Shown here piece after piece: positions 10,721 through 21,962 of a stretch of DNA of 64,000 nt. The notes beneath the pieces were generated by a model. That model was not told the DNA's origin and made no database searches. It worked only from the letters and a program-made list of their open reading frames with translations. The translations under genes and the position numbers were made by a program. The stretch is from an uncultured SAR116 cluster alpha proteobacterium (GTDB lineage: Bacteria; Pseudomonadota; Alphaproteobacteria; Puniceispirillales; Marisalimonadaceae). The stretch is taken from the NCBI GenBank assembly GCA_902592615.1, contig CACJFI010000007.1, positions 1 through 64,000 of the forward strand, in the 5' to 3' direction. Within the stretch, counting starts at the first letter, position 1, and each line of letters starts with the position of its first letter.

Positions 10721-13234
10721 ATGAAATTAGTAATAGTTGAATCTCCAGCAAAAGCTCAGACTATTAATAAATACCTTGGCAATGATTATAAAGTTATGGC
10801 TTCTGTTGGTCACATTAGAGATTTACCATCTAAGGACGGTGCTGTGCTCCCTGATGAAAATTTTAAAATGTCTTGGGAAATGCATAAAGATAAAGAAAAA
10901 GTTGTAAAAGAAATAATTGGAGAACTTAAATCAGCAGAATCATTGATATTAGCCACTGACCCTGACAGAGAAGGTGAAGCAATAAGCTGGCATCTCCAAG
11001 AAATATTAAATTCAAAAAAAATGATAACTGATAAACCAGTTGAAAGAGTTGTTTTTAATGAGATAACTAAAAATGCTGTTTTGCATGCTATGGAAACTCC
11101 CCGAAAAATTAACTCTGAATTAGTTGAAGCATATTTGGCAAGAAGAGCTTTAGATCATCTAATCGGGTTTTCAATTTCTCCAATATTATGGAGAAAACTT
11201 CCTGGTTCAAAATCTGCTGGTAGAGTTCAGTCGGTTGCACTCAAACTTATATGTGAAAGAGAAATTGAAATTGAAAAATTCAACATTGAAGAATATTGGT
11301 CAATAACATCTATCTTTTCAAAAGATGATAAACAACAATTCACAGCTAAGCTGTCTGTTCTTAATAATAACAAATTAGCCAAAATGGATTTAAAGAATGA
11401 AAAAGAAACAAATTTGGCTCTAGAAAAAATAAGGAATTCATCGTTCAATATTACTAAAATTTCAACAAAAAGAGTTAGGCGTAATCCCATGCCTCCCTTT
11501 ACGACTTCTACATTACAACAAGAAGCTTCTAATAAACTTGGTTTTGGCGCATCAAGAACTATGCGAATAGCTCAAAAATTATATGAGGGTATAAATATTG
11601 GCAGCGAAACAACAGGTCTAATAACTTACATGAGAACTGATGGGGTTCAATTAAGTGCTCAGGCAATTGACGAATTAAGAAGTGAAATAACAAATTTTCA
11701 TGGCAAAGAATATATTCCTCAATCACCTAGAATTTATAAATCTAAGGCAGCAAATGCTCAAGAAGCCCATGAAGCGATAAGACCAACTGCAATATCTCGT
11801 CACCCAGAAAGTATGTCATCTTACTTAGATTCTGAACAATTAAAACTTTATGAACTTATTTGGAGAAGAACTATATCAAGTCAAATGCAGTCCGCTGAGT
11901 TAGACGAAACATCTGCCGATATTTCAAATAAGGATAAAACTATTGTTTTTAGAGCAAACGGATCACAAGTACGCTTTCCTGGATTTTTTATATATAGAGA
12001 TAGAGATGATGATAAAATTTTACCTCATTTAATAGAAAATGAAAATGTTGGTTTAGAAAAAACTAATGGCGAACAACATTTTACTCAACCACCTCCAAGG
12101 TATACTGACGCAAGCCTTATAAAGAAAATGGAGGAACTTGGTATTGGAAGACCATCAACATATGCCTCGATCTTACAAGTGCTTGTTAATAGAAATTATG
12201 TTGAGAAAGACAGAGGCAAGCATATTCCTCAAGAAAGAGGAAGGATTCTGACAGCATTTTTAAATAATTTTTTTGGTCAGTATATTGAATATGATTTTAC
12301 AGCTGACTTGGAAAAAAAATTAGATAAAGTCTCAGATGGAAAGTTAAACTATAAAAAACTTTTAGAAGAGTTTTGGAATGGTTTTAAACCTCATTTAAAT
12401 AAAATGTCAGAACTTGAGAGAGAAAAAATTCTTGAAGCACTAGAAAAAGAATTAGGTGATTTATTTTTTCCAAAAAATGAAGAGGATACCAATAATCAAC
12501 CCAATAGGAAATGTCCAACATGCTCCAATGGGAATTTAGGTTTAGAACTCGGAAAATATGGTGCTTTTATAGGTTGTTCTAATTATCCAGAATGTAAATT
12601 CACAAAACAAATAGCAAAAAATGAAAATAAAGAAGAAAATAATACCAATGAAACTTTTATACCTGAAAATGACGGTGTATTAGGAATTGATCCTGAAACA
12701 GGCCTAAAAGTTATAATTAAAAAAGGCCCATATGGTATATATCTTCAATTAGGGGAAGAAAAAAAACCAAAACGAACGAGCATACCGAAACTAGTAGAAG
12801 CTTCTACTATCGACTTAGATAAAGCCCTTTCATTTTTATCATTACCTAGATTAATAGGCAAACACCCAGAAACAGATCAGAATATTTTAGCAGGTATAGG
12901 AAGATATGGTCCGTATTTAAAATATGATATAAATTTTATAAGCATACCAGCTGATGAAACAGTAATTAACATTGGCCTTAATCATGCTGTGGTTTTAATA
13001 GGTGAAAACAGTCAAAAACTTGGGAAAGTGTTAGGAGATCATCCAGATGGAAATGGAAAGGTCTTGGCTAAATCTGGAAGATTTGGTCCATATGTTGAAT
13101 ATAATAAAATAAGGGCAACATTACCCAAATCGATGTCTTTAGAAGAGATTGACTTAGATAAAGCAATAGAGTTAATAGTTGCAAAGGCTACCAAACCACA
13201 AAGATCAAAAAAGAAACAAACCAAGAAAAAATAA
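10721..13234 (+). CDS. topA: DNA topoisomerase I
   Basis: MKLVIVESPAKAQTINKYLG; TDPDREGEAISWHL; GLITYMRTDGVQLS; C4 zinc finger CPTCSNGNLGLELGKYGAFIGCSNYPEC. Confidence 0.97.
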   Translation: MKLVIVESPAKAQTINKYLGNDYKVMASVGHIRDLPSKDGAVLPDENFKMSWEMHKDKEKVVKEIIGELKSAESLILATDPDREGEAISWHLQEILNSKKMITDKPVERVVFNEITKNAVLHAMETPRKINSELVEAYLARRALDHLIGFSISPILWRKLPGSKSAGRVQSVALKLICEREIEIEKFNIEEYWSITSIFSKDDKQQFTAKLSVLNNNKLAKMDLKNEKETNLALEKIRNSSFNITKISTKRVRRNPMPPFTTSTLQQEASNKLGFGASRTMRIAQKLYEGINIGSETTGLITYMRTDGVQLSAQAIDELRSEITNFHGKEYIPQSPRIYKSKAANAQEAHEAIRPTAISRHPESMSSYLDSEQLKLYELIWRRTISSQMQSAELDETSADISNKDKTIVFRANGSQVRFPGFFIYRDRDDDKILPHLIENENVGLEKTNGEQHFTQPPPRYTDASLIKKMEELGIGRPSTYASILQVLVNRNYVEKDRGKHIPQERGRILTAFLNNFFGQYIEYDFTADLEKKLDKVSDGKLNYKKLLEEFWNGFKPHLNKMSELEREKILEALEKELGDLFFPKNEEDTNNQPNRKCPTCSNGNLGLELGKYGAFIGCSNYPECKFTKQIAKNENKEENNTNETFIPENDGVLGIDPETGLKVIIKKGPYGIYLQLGEEKKPKRTSIPKLVEASTIDLDKALSFLSLPRLIGKHPETDQNILAGIGRYGPYLKYDINFISIPADETVINIGLNHAVVLIGENSQKLGKVLGDHPDGNGKVLAKSGRFGPYVEYNKIRATLPKSMSLEEIDLDKAIELIVAKATKPQRSKKKQTKKK

Positions 13235-13269
13235 ATTTAATTTCAATAACATTTGTATCAAAAAAGTAA

Positions 13270-15318
13270 GTGCATTTTAATAATAAAATCCAAATTTCAA
13301 ACTTAGAAATAATTTTTATTGATGATGACGGTTTTGCTATAGGTCACATTTTAAATAAAAATAGACCAGGTCAAGAATTTGAAATTCCATTTGATAAAAA
13401 AAATATAGATTTAAATATTGGTGATCATCTTTTAGTTGAGTTAGAATTTGTTGGGAAAAAACAATATAAATTTAAAAAAATTATTAAAAAGGTTGAATTT
13501 GAAAAAAACTATTTCTTTGCTGAAGTGAGGTTAACATCAAAAGGGAAATTTTATCTTAATGAATTGGAAAGAAGTTCTCAAAGAAAAGATAAAATTCAGC
13601 CAATTCTTATTGATAGAATAAAAATTAACAAAGGTGATGTTGTAAAGGCTCAGAGCGCTTCTCGTGAAGTTTTAAAAAAACTTAAAATTAATAAGAACAG
13701 GAAATCCAGAAAAAATAACAATCAAGATTATGCGGAAATATTAGAAGTTATAGGTAATGTTCTTGATCCTAATGTATATTCTTACCTAGCGATAAGAGAA
13801 TACAATTTAAAAAATAAGTTCAATCAAAAAATAAAAAATGAGATTAGTAATCTAGTTGCCTTTAAGAAGAATGGAAGAGTTGACTTAAGAGACTTATCAC
13901 TAGTTACAATTGATGGTGAAGACGCTAAGGATTTTGACGATGCTGTTTATGCCGAATATATTCCCAAAAAAAAAGAATGGCGTGTCTTAGTTGCCATAGC
14001 TGATGTTTCATATTATGTAACATTAAATTCGGCTTTAGACAAAGAAGCTAAAATTAGAGGAAATTCAGTATATCTTCCAAATTTTGTTATTCCGATGCTC
14101 CCAGAGGAGTTATCTAATGATAAATGTTCTCTTATACCTAATGAAGATAGATTGTGTTTGACCGTAGAGATTATATTAGACGAGAAAGGAAAAAAGAAAT
14201 CACATTCTTTCTTTAGATCTGTAATTAACTCCAAAAAACGCCTTACTTACCAACAAGTAGAAGATGTTATTAATAAAAAAATTACATATGATATTTTTGA
14301 TAATAAAATTATCGAAGTTATAAACTCGTTAAATGAAGTGTATTTAATATTAGAAATTTTGAAGAAGAAAAGAGGTGCCTTAAATCTGGAACTATCCGAA
14401 AGAAAAATTATGTTCAATGATTTAGGGTGGCCAACTCAAATTAAAAAGGTTTACGGACTAACAAGTAATAAAATTATTGAAGAACTAATGATACTTGCAA
14501 ATGTATCAGCTGCCGAAGAAATAATTAAATTTAATTACCCTGGAATATATCGTATTCATGAGCCACCTTCTCCTGAAAAATATAGAAATTTGATTGATAT
14601 AATTGGCAAACCCCTAGCTAATATACTTAGAGGAAAAGTACCACATCCTTTGTTAATGAATAAAATTTTAGAGAACTCAAAAGAGACAGCTGATTATGAC
14701 ATGATAAATCAGTCTATTTTAAGAAGTCAGTCTCAAGCAAAATATCATAACGAAAATAAATCTCACTTTGGTTTAGCTTTAAAAAAATATGTTCACTTTA
14801 CTTCTCCAATAAGGAGATATTCAGATTTAATAATTCATAGACAAATTATTGAAATAATAAATAACAAATATAAAAGAAAAATTAATTTAACAACTTTCAA
14901 TAATAATAATGAAAAGTTCAAAATAATTAGTAAGCATATCTCAAATACCGAACGAAAATCAGTTGCAGCTGAAAGAAAGACTACAGACAGGTTAATATCA
15001 CTACTATTTAAAGAAAAAATTAATGAGTTAGTTGATTGTACTATTATTTCAATTCATAAATTTGGAATTTTTGTTTCTATTGAAGATGGAATGGCTGACT
15101 CTTTATTACCTATAAGAAATTTACCTTATGATTGGTATGACTTTGATCCAAAAACACAAACACTTAATGGAGTAGATAAAGGTTATAAGTTTATAATTGG
15201 AATGAAATTTAAAGCTAAAATAATAGAAGTTGAACCTTTGACCGGAAGCATCATAGTAAAATTTCATGAGGATTTGACAATGAATATAAAGACTAAAAAA
15301 AAAGATAAATTTTCATAA
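13270..15318 (+). CDS. rnr: ribonuclease R (GTG start)
   Basis: VTIDGEDAKDFDDAVYAE; IYRIHEPPSPEK; HFTSPIRRYSDLIIHR; C-terminal S1 domain. Confidence 0.95.
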   Translation: MHFNNKIQISNLEIIFIDDDGFAIGHILNKNRPGQEFEIPFDKKNIDLNIGDHLLVELEFVGKKQYKFKKIIKKVEFEKNYFFAEVRLTSKGKFYLNELERSSQRKDKIQPILIDRIKINKGDVVKAQSASREVLKKLKINKNRKSRKNNNQDYAEILEVIGNVLDPNVYSYLAIREYNLKNKFNQKIKNEISNLVAFKKNGRVDLRDLSLVTIDGEDAKDFDDAVYAEYIPKKKEWRVLVAIADVSYYVTLNSALDKEAKIRGNSVYLPNFVIPMLPEELSNDKCSLIPNEDRLCLTVEIILDEKGKKKSHSFFRSVINSKKRLTYQQVEDVINKKITYDIFDNKIIEVINSLNEVYLILEILKKKRGALNLELSERKIMFNDLGWPTQIKKVYGLTSNKIIEELMILANVSAAEEIIKFNYPGIYRIHEPPSPEKYRNLIDIIGKPLANILRGKVPHPLLMNKILENSKETADYDMINQSILRSQSQAKYHNENKSHFGLALKKYVHFTSPIRRYSDLIIHRQIIEIINNKYKRKINLTTFNNNNEKFKIISKHISNTERKSVAAERKTTDRLISLLFKEKINELVDCTIISIHKFGIFVSIEDGMADSLLPIRNLPYDWYDFDPKTQTLNGVDKGYKFIIGMKFKAKIIEVEPLTGSIIVKFHEDLTMNIKTKKKDKFS

Positions 15319-15372
15319 ACTTGACTTTATAAAAAAAAAGAATATTTTGTATTACATTAATAGGAGCAGATA

Positions 15373-15540
15373 ATGGCAAAACCAGCTACATTACAAATTA
15401 AATTATTAAGTACTGCAGACACAGGTTTTTTTTATGTTACTAAAAAGAATCCCAGAACTAAGCCAGAAAAATTAGAACTAAAAAAATACGATCCTAAAGT
15501 ACGAAAACATGTACTGTTTAAAGAAGCTAAAATTAAATAA
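15373..15540 (+). CDS. rpmG: 50S ribosomal protein L33 (55 aa; below the ORF-track cutoff)
   Basis: Manual translation [55 protein letters not shown]; preceded by AGGAG. Confidence 0.96.
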   Translation: MAKPATLQIKLLSTADTGFFYVTKKNPRTKPEKLELKKYDPKVRKHVLFKEAKIK

Positions 15541-15545
15541 TATTG

Positions 15546-16340
15546 CTAATTACATTTTGTTTTAGGTAATAATTCAAATTTCTTTAACAAAGCCTTAATC
15601 TCAAAATTTCCGTAATCAACTTTGTATGAATGTACAACTCCTAAATCATCAATCTCTACATAAATTTCATATTCAGGATTTTCTTGTTTAGATTTTTCTG
15701 TGTAAAATGCTACTTTAATTGGCCAAATCTTTTTACCCTTTAAATATTCAATTTCTTTGGATTTTGATATTCTTATTTGGCCTATAAATGCAGAAACAAT
15801 TTTAATAAATTCTTCATCTTCATTACCAAAAAAAACCTTTTTAGTTAGTATTTTCTCTCCATTTTTTGCTGCTTTAATTAATTCTAATAAATGTTCAATT
15901 GGAAATAAAACATCTTTCTTAAATGTTAATTTTTTTATTGAACCACTAATAATAGAACCAGAAATTTCTCTTTTATTTTTCTCAACAAAACCTTGATATG
16001 ATTTTTCACCACTAAATTGACTTTTTTCATTTAATTCAAAGCTATGCTTTGTGCTCAAAAAATTTTCAAAAGTAGAGTAACTTGAAAAACTATTCGCTGT
16101 TTTGTTATTGGGCAATTCATAAATCAGAACATAATCTTCTTTAATATTCCATCCATTACAATTTTCTAGAATTTCAAAAAATGTTTGTCCCTGACCACCC
16201 TCTAAGAAACTATTATCTTTGATGTTTTGTATGTTAAGATTATAAGTTGCTTTATGCGATAAAAGTTGTGCACTTTTAGCAATATTTATGTTGTAAATGT
16301 AAACAAAAATTAAAAAAAATATAAACTTAAAATTCGACAT
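15546..16340 (-). CDS. EipB/DUF1849 family cell-envelope protein
   Basis: Signal peptide; LLSHKATYNLNI...; CNGWNIKEDYVLIYEL; SFELNEKSQFSGEKSYQGFVEKNKREISGSI; VLFPIEHLLELI. Confidence 0.8.
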   Translation of the reverse strand: MSNFKFIFFLIFVYIYNINIAKSAQLLSHKATYNLNIQNIKDNSFLEGGQGQTFFEILENCNGWNIKEDYVLIYELPNNKTANSFSSYSTFENFLSTKHSFELNEKSQFSGEKSYQGFVEKNKREISGSIISGSIKKLTFKKDVLFPIEHLLELIKAAKNGEKILTKKVFFGNEDEEFIKIVSAFIGQIRISKSKEIEYLKGKKIWPIKVAFYTEKSKQENPEYEIYVEIDDLGVVHSYKVDYGNFEIKALLKKFELLPKTKCN

Positions 16341-16413
16341 AATTGAACCTCTTCATTAAAATAAATACATTAGAGAAAGCACGCACTTCGTAGTTATAAC
16401 AAGTTAGTGAAAA

Positions 16414-17565
16414 ATGGATAATATAAATATTATTAAAGATAATAGTACATTAAAAAAATTTTGTAAAAAATGTATGAATGAAAAAGTTTTAGCCATTGAT
16501 ACTGAATTCATAAGAGAAAATACTTATTATCCGGTTTTATGTCTTATCCAGATTGCAAGCAATTCTTATTCAGCTGTAATTGACCCACTATCTGATATAG
16601 ACCTGCAACCAGTCTGGGAAATACTTTCAAATAAGAACATTTTAAAAGTCTTTCATGCTGGAAGACAAGATGTAGAAATTTTTTTTAATTTATCGGGGAT
16701 AATCCCAACACCAATTTATGACACTCAAATAGCCGCAATGTTTTGTGGATTAGGGGATCAAGTAAGTTATGAAGGTCTAGTTAATAAATTTTTAGGCTTA
16801 ACAATAAATAAAGAAAGTCAATTTTCAAATTGGCTACAAAGACCTCTTACAAAAAAACAAATAGATTATGCTTTATCAGATGTAAATTATTTGATCAAAA
16901 TTTTCCCATTAATAAAAAAAATAATTAAAGAATCTAATAGAGACGAATGGGTTGAAAAAGAATTTAAATATCTTACAAATAAAAAAATCTATGATATAAG
17001 TCCAGCTGAAGTTTGGAAAAAAATTAAGATAAAAAATCCTAAAAGAGAGATTTTAAATATATTAAAATATCTTGCCGAATGGAGAGAAATTGAGTGTAAA
17101 AAAAGAAATGTCCCCAAGAATAGACTTATGAGAGATGAAGTATTAGTAACTTTATCTCAGCTAAAACCAAGTGATATTTTTTCAATTAAAAAAATAAGAG
17201 GCATACCCAAAATTCTTAATGATAAAGATTTAAATAAAATTTTAAAAATAATTATACGTTCTTGTAAAATTGAACCAGAAAAATGGCCTAAAATTCCTAA
17301 ACAAACAAAAAAGCTAAATGTGAATAAGGCAAGTCTAAATTTGTTAAAACTATTGTTGTCATATTGTTCACAAAAAAGTGGTCTAGCAGAAAAATTAATT
17401 GCCAACGCTGATGAATTAAAATTAATACTTGATGGACAAGTGAAGGATTTAGAAGTTTTTAAAGGATGGCGAAATGAAATCTTTGGTAAATTTGTAAATC
17501 TATTATTAAAAGGAAAAATTGCCTTTACAATTAAAGATAATAAAATAGTAAAATTAGAATTTTAA
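16414..17565 (+). CDS. rnd: ribonuclease D
   Basis: LAIDTEFIRENTYYPVLCLIQIAS; KVFHAGRQDVEIFF; YDTQIAAMFCGLGDQVSYEGLV; HRDC-type C-terminus. Confidence 0.95.
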   Translation: MDNINIIKDNSTLKKFCKKCMNEKVLAIDTEFIRENTYYPVLCLIQIASNSYSAVIDPLSDIDLQPVWEILSNKNILKVFHAGRQDVEIFFNLSGIIPTPIYDTQIAAMFCGLGDQVSYEGLVNKFLGLTINKESQFSNWLQRPLTKKQIDYALSDVNYLIKIFPLIKKIIKESNRDEWVEKEFKYLTNKKIYDISPAEVWKKIKIKNPKREILNILKYLAEWREIECKKRNVPKNRLMRDEVLVTLSQLKPSDIFSIKKIRGIPKILNDKDLNKILKIIIRSCKIEPEKWPKIPKQTKKLNVNKASLNLLKLLLSYCSQKSGLAEKLIANADELKLILDGQVKDLEVFKGWRNEIFGKFVNLLLKGKIAFTIKDNKIVKLEF

Positions 17566-18287
17566 TATTCATTTAAATTATCTAATATTATTTTAATATT
17601 TTTATAACTCACTTTTTCATTAACTTCTAGAGTATGTGTATCTAATCTATTAATTACTTTTATTACACTTTCAAAACTTCTATCTAGTCTTTCTAGTATA
17701 TAAATAAGTTTTTTATCACTTATAAATAAATTTTTTTCATTTGAATATTTAACTATAAATGAATAAAGAAGCACATCATCAGGTAATTTTATTGAACTTG
17801 CTAATAGACTTCTTATTCTTGAATTCAAATCGTCCAAATCCCAATCCATTTCAAAAGGTGACAGCCTTGACAAAAGCAGTATTGAACCTTCTTTATTAGT
17901 CACCTGATTCATGAAATGCATTACCAATTCTGAAGGAAAACTCTTTCCTGGAATAAAATTATCTAATATAAAATTTTTACCTTCAGTTACTAACTCAAGG
18001 CAATTATTTGATAAAGAAGTTAAATAAACACAGTCAATTTTTTGTTTTAGAATTGAACTTAAGTGAGTTTTTCCTGAACCTTTGGGACCATAAATGATTG
18101 CAGCTGGAATAGAGTTAGTTTTTTTTCTATTTCGCCAAAACTCAGAGTTTTCAATTAATTTTACTGCTTCTATATTACATTTAGAAACAAGTAAGTTTTC
18201 CCTATTTTTTATAGATTTGAATTTTAGTGGCAAAGCCATTTGTTTATTAATAGCTAACTTGTCAACATTTCTAAATTTATGGGACAT
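17562..18287 (-). CDS. DnaA-related ATPase, HdaA-like
   Basis: N-terminal MALPLKFKSIKNRENLLVSKCNIEAVKLIENSEFW; Walker A YGPKGSGKTHL; DDLNSRIRSLLA; no DnaA domain IV; usual neighbourhood. Confidence 0.8.
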   Translation of the reverse strand: MSHKFRNVDKLAINKQMALPLKFKSIKNRENLLVSKCNIEAVKLIENSEFWRNRKKTNSIPAAIIYGPKGSGKTHLSSILKQKIDCVYLTSLSNNCLELVTEGKNFILDNFIPGKSFPSELVMHFMNQVTNKEGSILLLSRLSPFEMDWDLDDLNSRIRSLLASSIKLPDDVLLYSFIVKYSNEKNLFISDKKLIYILERLDRSFESVIKVINRLDTHTLEVNEKVSYKNIKIILDNLNEY

Positions 18288-18297
18288 TAACAGATCA

Positions 18298-19326
18298 CTA
18301 AAAAAGTTTAATAAAATAATGCCTTACCACTACTCCAATAACAGCTGCAATAGGTAAAGAAATTAGTATGCCTACAAATCCAGATAAATAAGCACCTGTC
18401 ATTAAAGCAAATATAATCCATATAGGGTTCAATTTTATTGCTTCCCCTACTAATTTTGGCGTTAAATAATAGCTCTCAAATAACTGTCCAAAAATAAATA
18501 TAATGAAAACAAAAATTAATTGAGGTGAAATACCAAATTGAGAAAAACCCAGAATTAGAGTTAGCCCTCCTCCTATAAAAGAACCTAAATAAGGTACAAA
18601 AGAAATTATACCGGAAATTATACCTAACAATATTCCAAATTTTAAACCTACTAAAAACAAACCTAGACTATAAATAACTGATAGTACTATACAAACAAGA
18701 CCTTGACCTCGGATGAATTTAGATAAAACTACATCTATTTCTCTTATTAATAAATGGAATTCTGTAAAATTAGATTTATCAGCTAAATCATATATAAATT
18801 TTTTGATTTTATTAAATTCTATACTTAGATAAAAACTAATAACAACAATTAAAATCATATTAAAAAAACTATTAATAAATTGAATGCTATTACCTATGAT
18901 ACTATTGCCATGATTAATTAAACCATCAGTGACTGGTTTTATTAGAGTATTATAATCAACTGTTTTAATTTTTTCAGTGAATAAATACTTAGCATTAATG
19001 TCTTTCAAAAACATTTCAATTTCCTCAAAATAACTCGGCAATGATGAAACCAAATTTTGTATTTGATAAATAAGAATTGGTAAAATTAAAACCAAAATTG
19101 ATAAAAAACATAAAATGAAGGCAATTATTGATATAAGGCTTGAAAAGGTTTCATTTAGATATTTATCAAGATAGATTTTTAATGGGTTCGTTAGATAAGC
19201 TACAATAAATGCTATCAAAAAAGGGATAATAACCTCAAATAGGTATAAAGTAATAAAAAAGATGACTATCGAGAAAAGAATAATATTTAAGTTTTTTTCA
19301 ATAAATATTTTTGTTTTGGTTGACAT
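18298..19326 (-). CDS. AI-2E family transporter (PerM/YdiK-like)
   Basis: Multi-TM; FVPYLGSFIGGGLTLILGFSQFG; ESYYLTPKLVGEAIKLNPIWIIFALM. Confidence 0.9.
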   Translation of the reverse strand: MSTKTKIFIEKNLNIILFSIVIFFITLYLFEVIIPFLIAFIVAYLTNPLKIYLDKYLNETFSSLISIIAFILCFLSILVLILPILIYQIQNLVSSLPSYFEEIEMFLKDINAKYLFTEKIKTVDYNTLIKPVTDGLINHGNSIIGNSIQFINSFFNMILIVVISFYLSIEFNKIKKFIYDLADKSNFTEFHLLIREIDVVLSKFIRGQGLVCIVLSVIYSLGLFLVGLKFGILLGIISGIISFVPYLGSFIGGGLTLILGFSQFGISPQLIFVFIIFIFGQLFESYYLTPKLVGEAIKLNPIWIIFALMTGAYLSGFVGILISLPIAAVIGVVVRHYFIKLF

Positions 19327-19347
19327 TTATTAGACCTCAATCCGAAC

Positions 19348-20688
19348 TTAGTTAATCAGTAAATATTGTTGGAAATTTAAATTCGTAAAATTAAGTTTTT
19401 TTTCACTAACAGCTTGAAAAAATGTTTTTTTATTGCCCATGAATTTGACAATTATCCTACCTTGTGAACTTGTAATTGAAATAATTTTCACTTCAATTAC
19501 GAAAGGTAATTTTTCTAAAATATTTAAGATATTTGGCCAAATGCCTACATCCTTTTGAATAACAGAAATGTTATTTTCATATTTCAATTTTTTTGAGGAA
19601 TTAAATGCACTTCTTTTTATATTCTCAAACGTATTTTCTGTCTTTTTATTATAGAAAATTATTTCATCTTGTATTTTTAAAAAACCCTGATCTTTAAAAT
19701 TAGAAGTTGACTTTACATTAATTGATTTATCATTAAACAATAATTTTTTTGATAATGTAGTTGATTTATTAATAGTTATTGGAATTATGAGATCAACTTC
19801 ATTATAAATTCTTGTATCAATTAAATTATTTTTTTTCCAATTACTTTCTATCGATTTTATCATATTGGAAACTTCTTTTTCTAACAGATCTTTATCAACA
19901 TTATAGAATGATGAAGTTTTCTTTAAAGGGATTGAGTTTCTATAAATTGTTGTTTGTAATTTTCCACTTTTATTAAAAAATTTCCCATATGTAGATAAGT
20001 AAGTTTTTCCGTCTCTCATTAAAATTGGTTCAGCAACAACTAAGATTAGTGCATTAGTATTTTCATTATTTATTAACTTATTAATTTGATCTTTATTTGA
20101 TTTTAAAAGAAGATTAGCTTTAAGAATTCTATTCAAACTAAAGTTACCTTTAGCAAGTTTTAATTTAACTAGACCATCTATTGTTTTAAGTTTATTTAAC
20201 CAATTTAAATACCAATTATCTTTCTCATCCCATAGAACAAAACCTCTCGGACCTTTAAAGATAGGTAATACAGCTATTGGTTCCCTATATGTCTCTGCGT
20301 ATTGTAATTTATTTTTTCTAAAAAAATTAATAACCAAATGTCTATTAAAACAAATATCAAAATTAGCTAAATATCTCTTATCACTGTTTGCCTCTTTATT
20401 TATTTTTAAATAATCAACTAATGAAGAAATATCAATTTTGTTAAAATTTAATTCTTCATTTTTTATCATTAACCTATTTATAAGTCTTTTAAAGCCAATT
20501 AATTTAGATTTTTGCTCTGCCTGATATCTTGCTTCATTAATTGATTCTTTTGTCAAATCAACGCTTATATTTTTGATATAAAAAGAGGAATTTAAACAAT
20601 CTTGATCTACAGATGCTATTAATTTTGAAGATATTAAAAAGATTTTTAAAATTGTTAAAAAAGTTATTTTAGTAAGTTCTAATGACAA
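19348..20688 (-). CDS. DUF2066 domain-containing protein
   Basis: N-terminal region with IKNISVDLTKESINEARYQAEQKSKLIGFKRLINRL; locus between PerM-like gene and purM. Confidence 0.7.
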   Translation of the reverse strand: MSLELTKITFLTILKIFLISSKLIASVDQDCLNSSFYIKNISVDLTKESINEARYQAEQKSKLIGFKRLINRLMIKNEELNFNKIDISSLVDYLKINKEANSDKRYLANFDICFNRHLVINFFRKNKLQYAETYREPIAVLPIFKGPRGFVLWDEKDNWYLNWLNKLKTIDGLVKLKLAKGNFSLNRILKANLLLKSNKDQINKLINNENTNALILVVAEPILMRDGKTYLSTYGKFFNKSGKLQTTIYRNSIPLKKTSSFYNVDKDLLEKEVSNMIKSIESNWKKNNLIDTRIYNEVDLIIPITINKSTTLSKKLLFNDKSINVKSTSNFKDQGFLKIQDEIIFYNKKTENTFENIKRSAFNSSKKLKYENNISVIQKDVGIWPNILNILEKLPFVIEVKIISITSSQGRIIVKFMGNKKTFFQAVSEKKLNFTNLNFQQYLLIN

Positions 20689-20817
20689 AATATTTTCCTT
20701 ACTTTTTTATTTGATATGTGCTTATAACATCGATATATCAATATATATATTGTTTGTTGTAAATATTATAGATAAATCTAACTTACAAAATAATTCAAAA
20801 TCAGAAACCAAAAAAAT

Positions 20818-21885
20818 ATGGTAAAAATCACTAATAAAACAGAAATTACTTATAAAGATTCAGGTGTTGATATTGATGAAGGTAACATGCTTATTAAAGA
20901 TATCGCTCAAATTACAGAAGCCACCTCAAATGAGGGTTCTATTGGTGAGTTGGGTGGATTTGGAGGATTGTTTGATTTAAAAAAATATCCGTTTAAGGAT
21001 CCTATTCTTGTTTCAAGTACTGACGGTGTTGGTACTAAGTTACAATTAGCAATTAGAACTAAATCATATTTTAATGTAGGTATAGATTTAGTTGCTATGT
21101 GTGCCAATGATGTTTTGGCACAAGGAGCAAGGCCACTATTTTTCATGGATTATTATGCAACTGGGAAATTAAACAAATCTGTGGCTATTGAAGTAATAAA
21201 AGGAATTGCGGAAGGTTGTAAACAATCTGGATGTGCACTTATAGGAGGAGAAACTGCTGAAATGCCAGGACATTACAAAAAAAATGACTTTGATGTTGCT
21301 GGGTTTTGTGTAGGAGCTGTAGAAAGAAACAAAATATTAAAAAAAAATTCTGTTAAAAAAGGAGATCTTGTAATAGGTTTATCAAGTAGTGGAGTTCATT
21401 CCAATGGTTTTTCTCTAGTAAGAAAAATCATAGAACTCAACTCTATAGATATATTTAAAAATCCTAAATTTGAAAAAAAATTAACACTTGCTGAAATTTT
21501 AATGAAACCTACAATACTATATACGAATGCATTTTTGGCAGCAAACAAGAACTATAAAGTTAAATCTATAAGTCACATAACTGGTGGTGGTTTGATTGAC
21601 AATCCTCCAAGAGCTTTTAATGAAAACTTAACTCTAAAGTTTGACATGAATAACTTCAAACTTCCTCCTCTTTTTAAATGGTTAAAAGATAAAGCAAACA
21701 TATCTCTTTTTGAGTTAACTAAAACCTTTAACTGTGGAATTGGCTTTTTAATTTTTGTAGATAAAAATGATGCTCAAGAAATAATAAATGATATTAATAA
21801 AATTGGTTATAATGCTTTTATAATTGGGTCTATGGTTGAAAATAATTATGAAAAAAATGTTGTTTTTGATGGATGGAATTTTTGA
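20818..21885 (+). CDS. purM: phosphoribosylformylglycinamidine cyclo-ligase
   Basis: YKDSGVDIDEGN; VSSTDGVGTKLQLAI; IGGETAEMPGHY; GLSSSGVHSNGFSLVR; HITGGGLIDNPPR. Confidence 0.97.
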   Translation: MVKITNKTEITYKDSGVDIDEGNMLIKDIAQITEATSNEGSIGELGGFGGLFDLKKYPFKDPILVSSTDGVGTKLQLAIRTKSYFNVGIDLVAMCANDVLAQGARPLFFMDYYATGKLNKSVAIEVIKGIAEGCKQSGCALIGGETAEMPGHYKKNDFDVAGFCVGAVERNKILKKNSVKKGDLVIGLSSSGVHSNGFSLVRKIIELNSIDIFKNPKFEKKLTLAEILMKPTILYTNAFLAANKNYKVKSISHITGGGLIDNPPRAFNENLTLKFDMNNFKLPPLFKWLKDKANISLFELTKTFNCGIGFLIFVDKNDAQEIINDINKIGYNAFIIGSMVENNYEKNVVFDGWNF

Positions 21886-21962
21886 AAAATTAAGTTTTTG
21901 AATATATTTTAATGTGTAATAAATATTAAGTTATCTTTTACAATAAGGAAATAGGAAAAAAA

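Noticed and set aside
20730-20817. AT-rich alternating stretch (atatatcaatatatatat) upstream of purM
   Set aside because: Likely ordinary AT-rich promoter sequence; no reliable motif or repeat.
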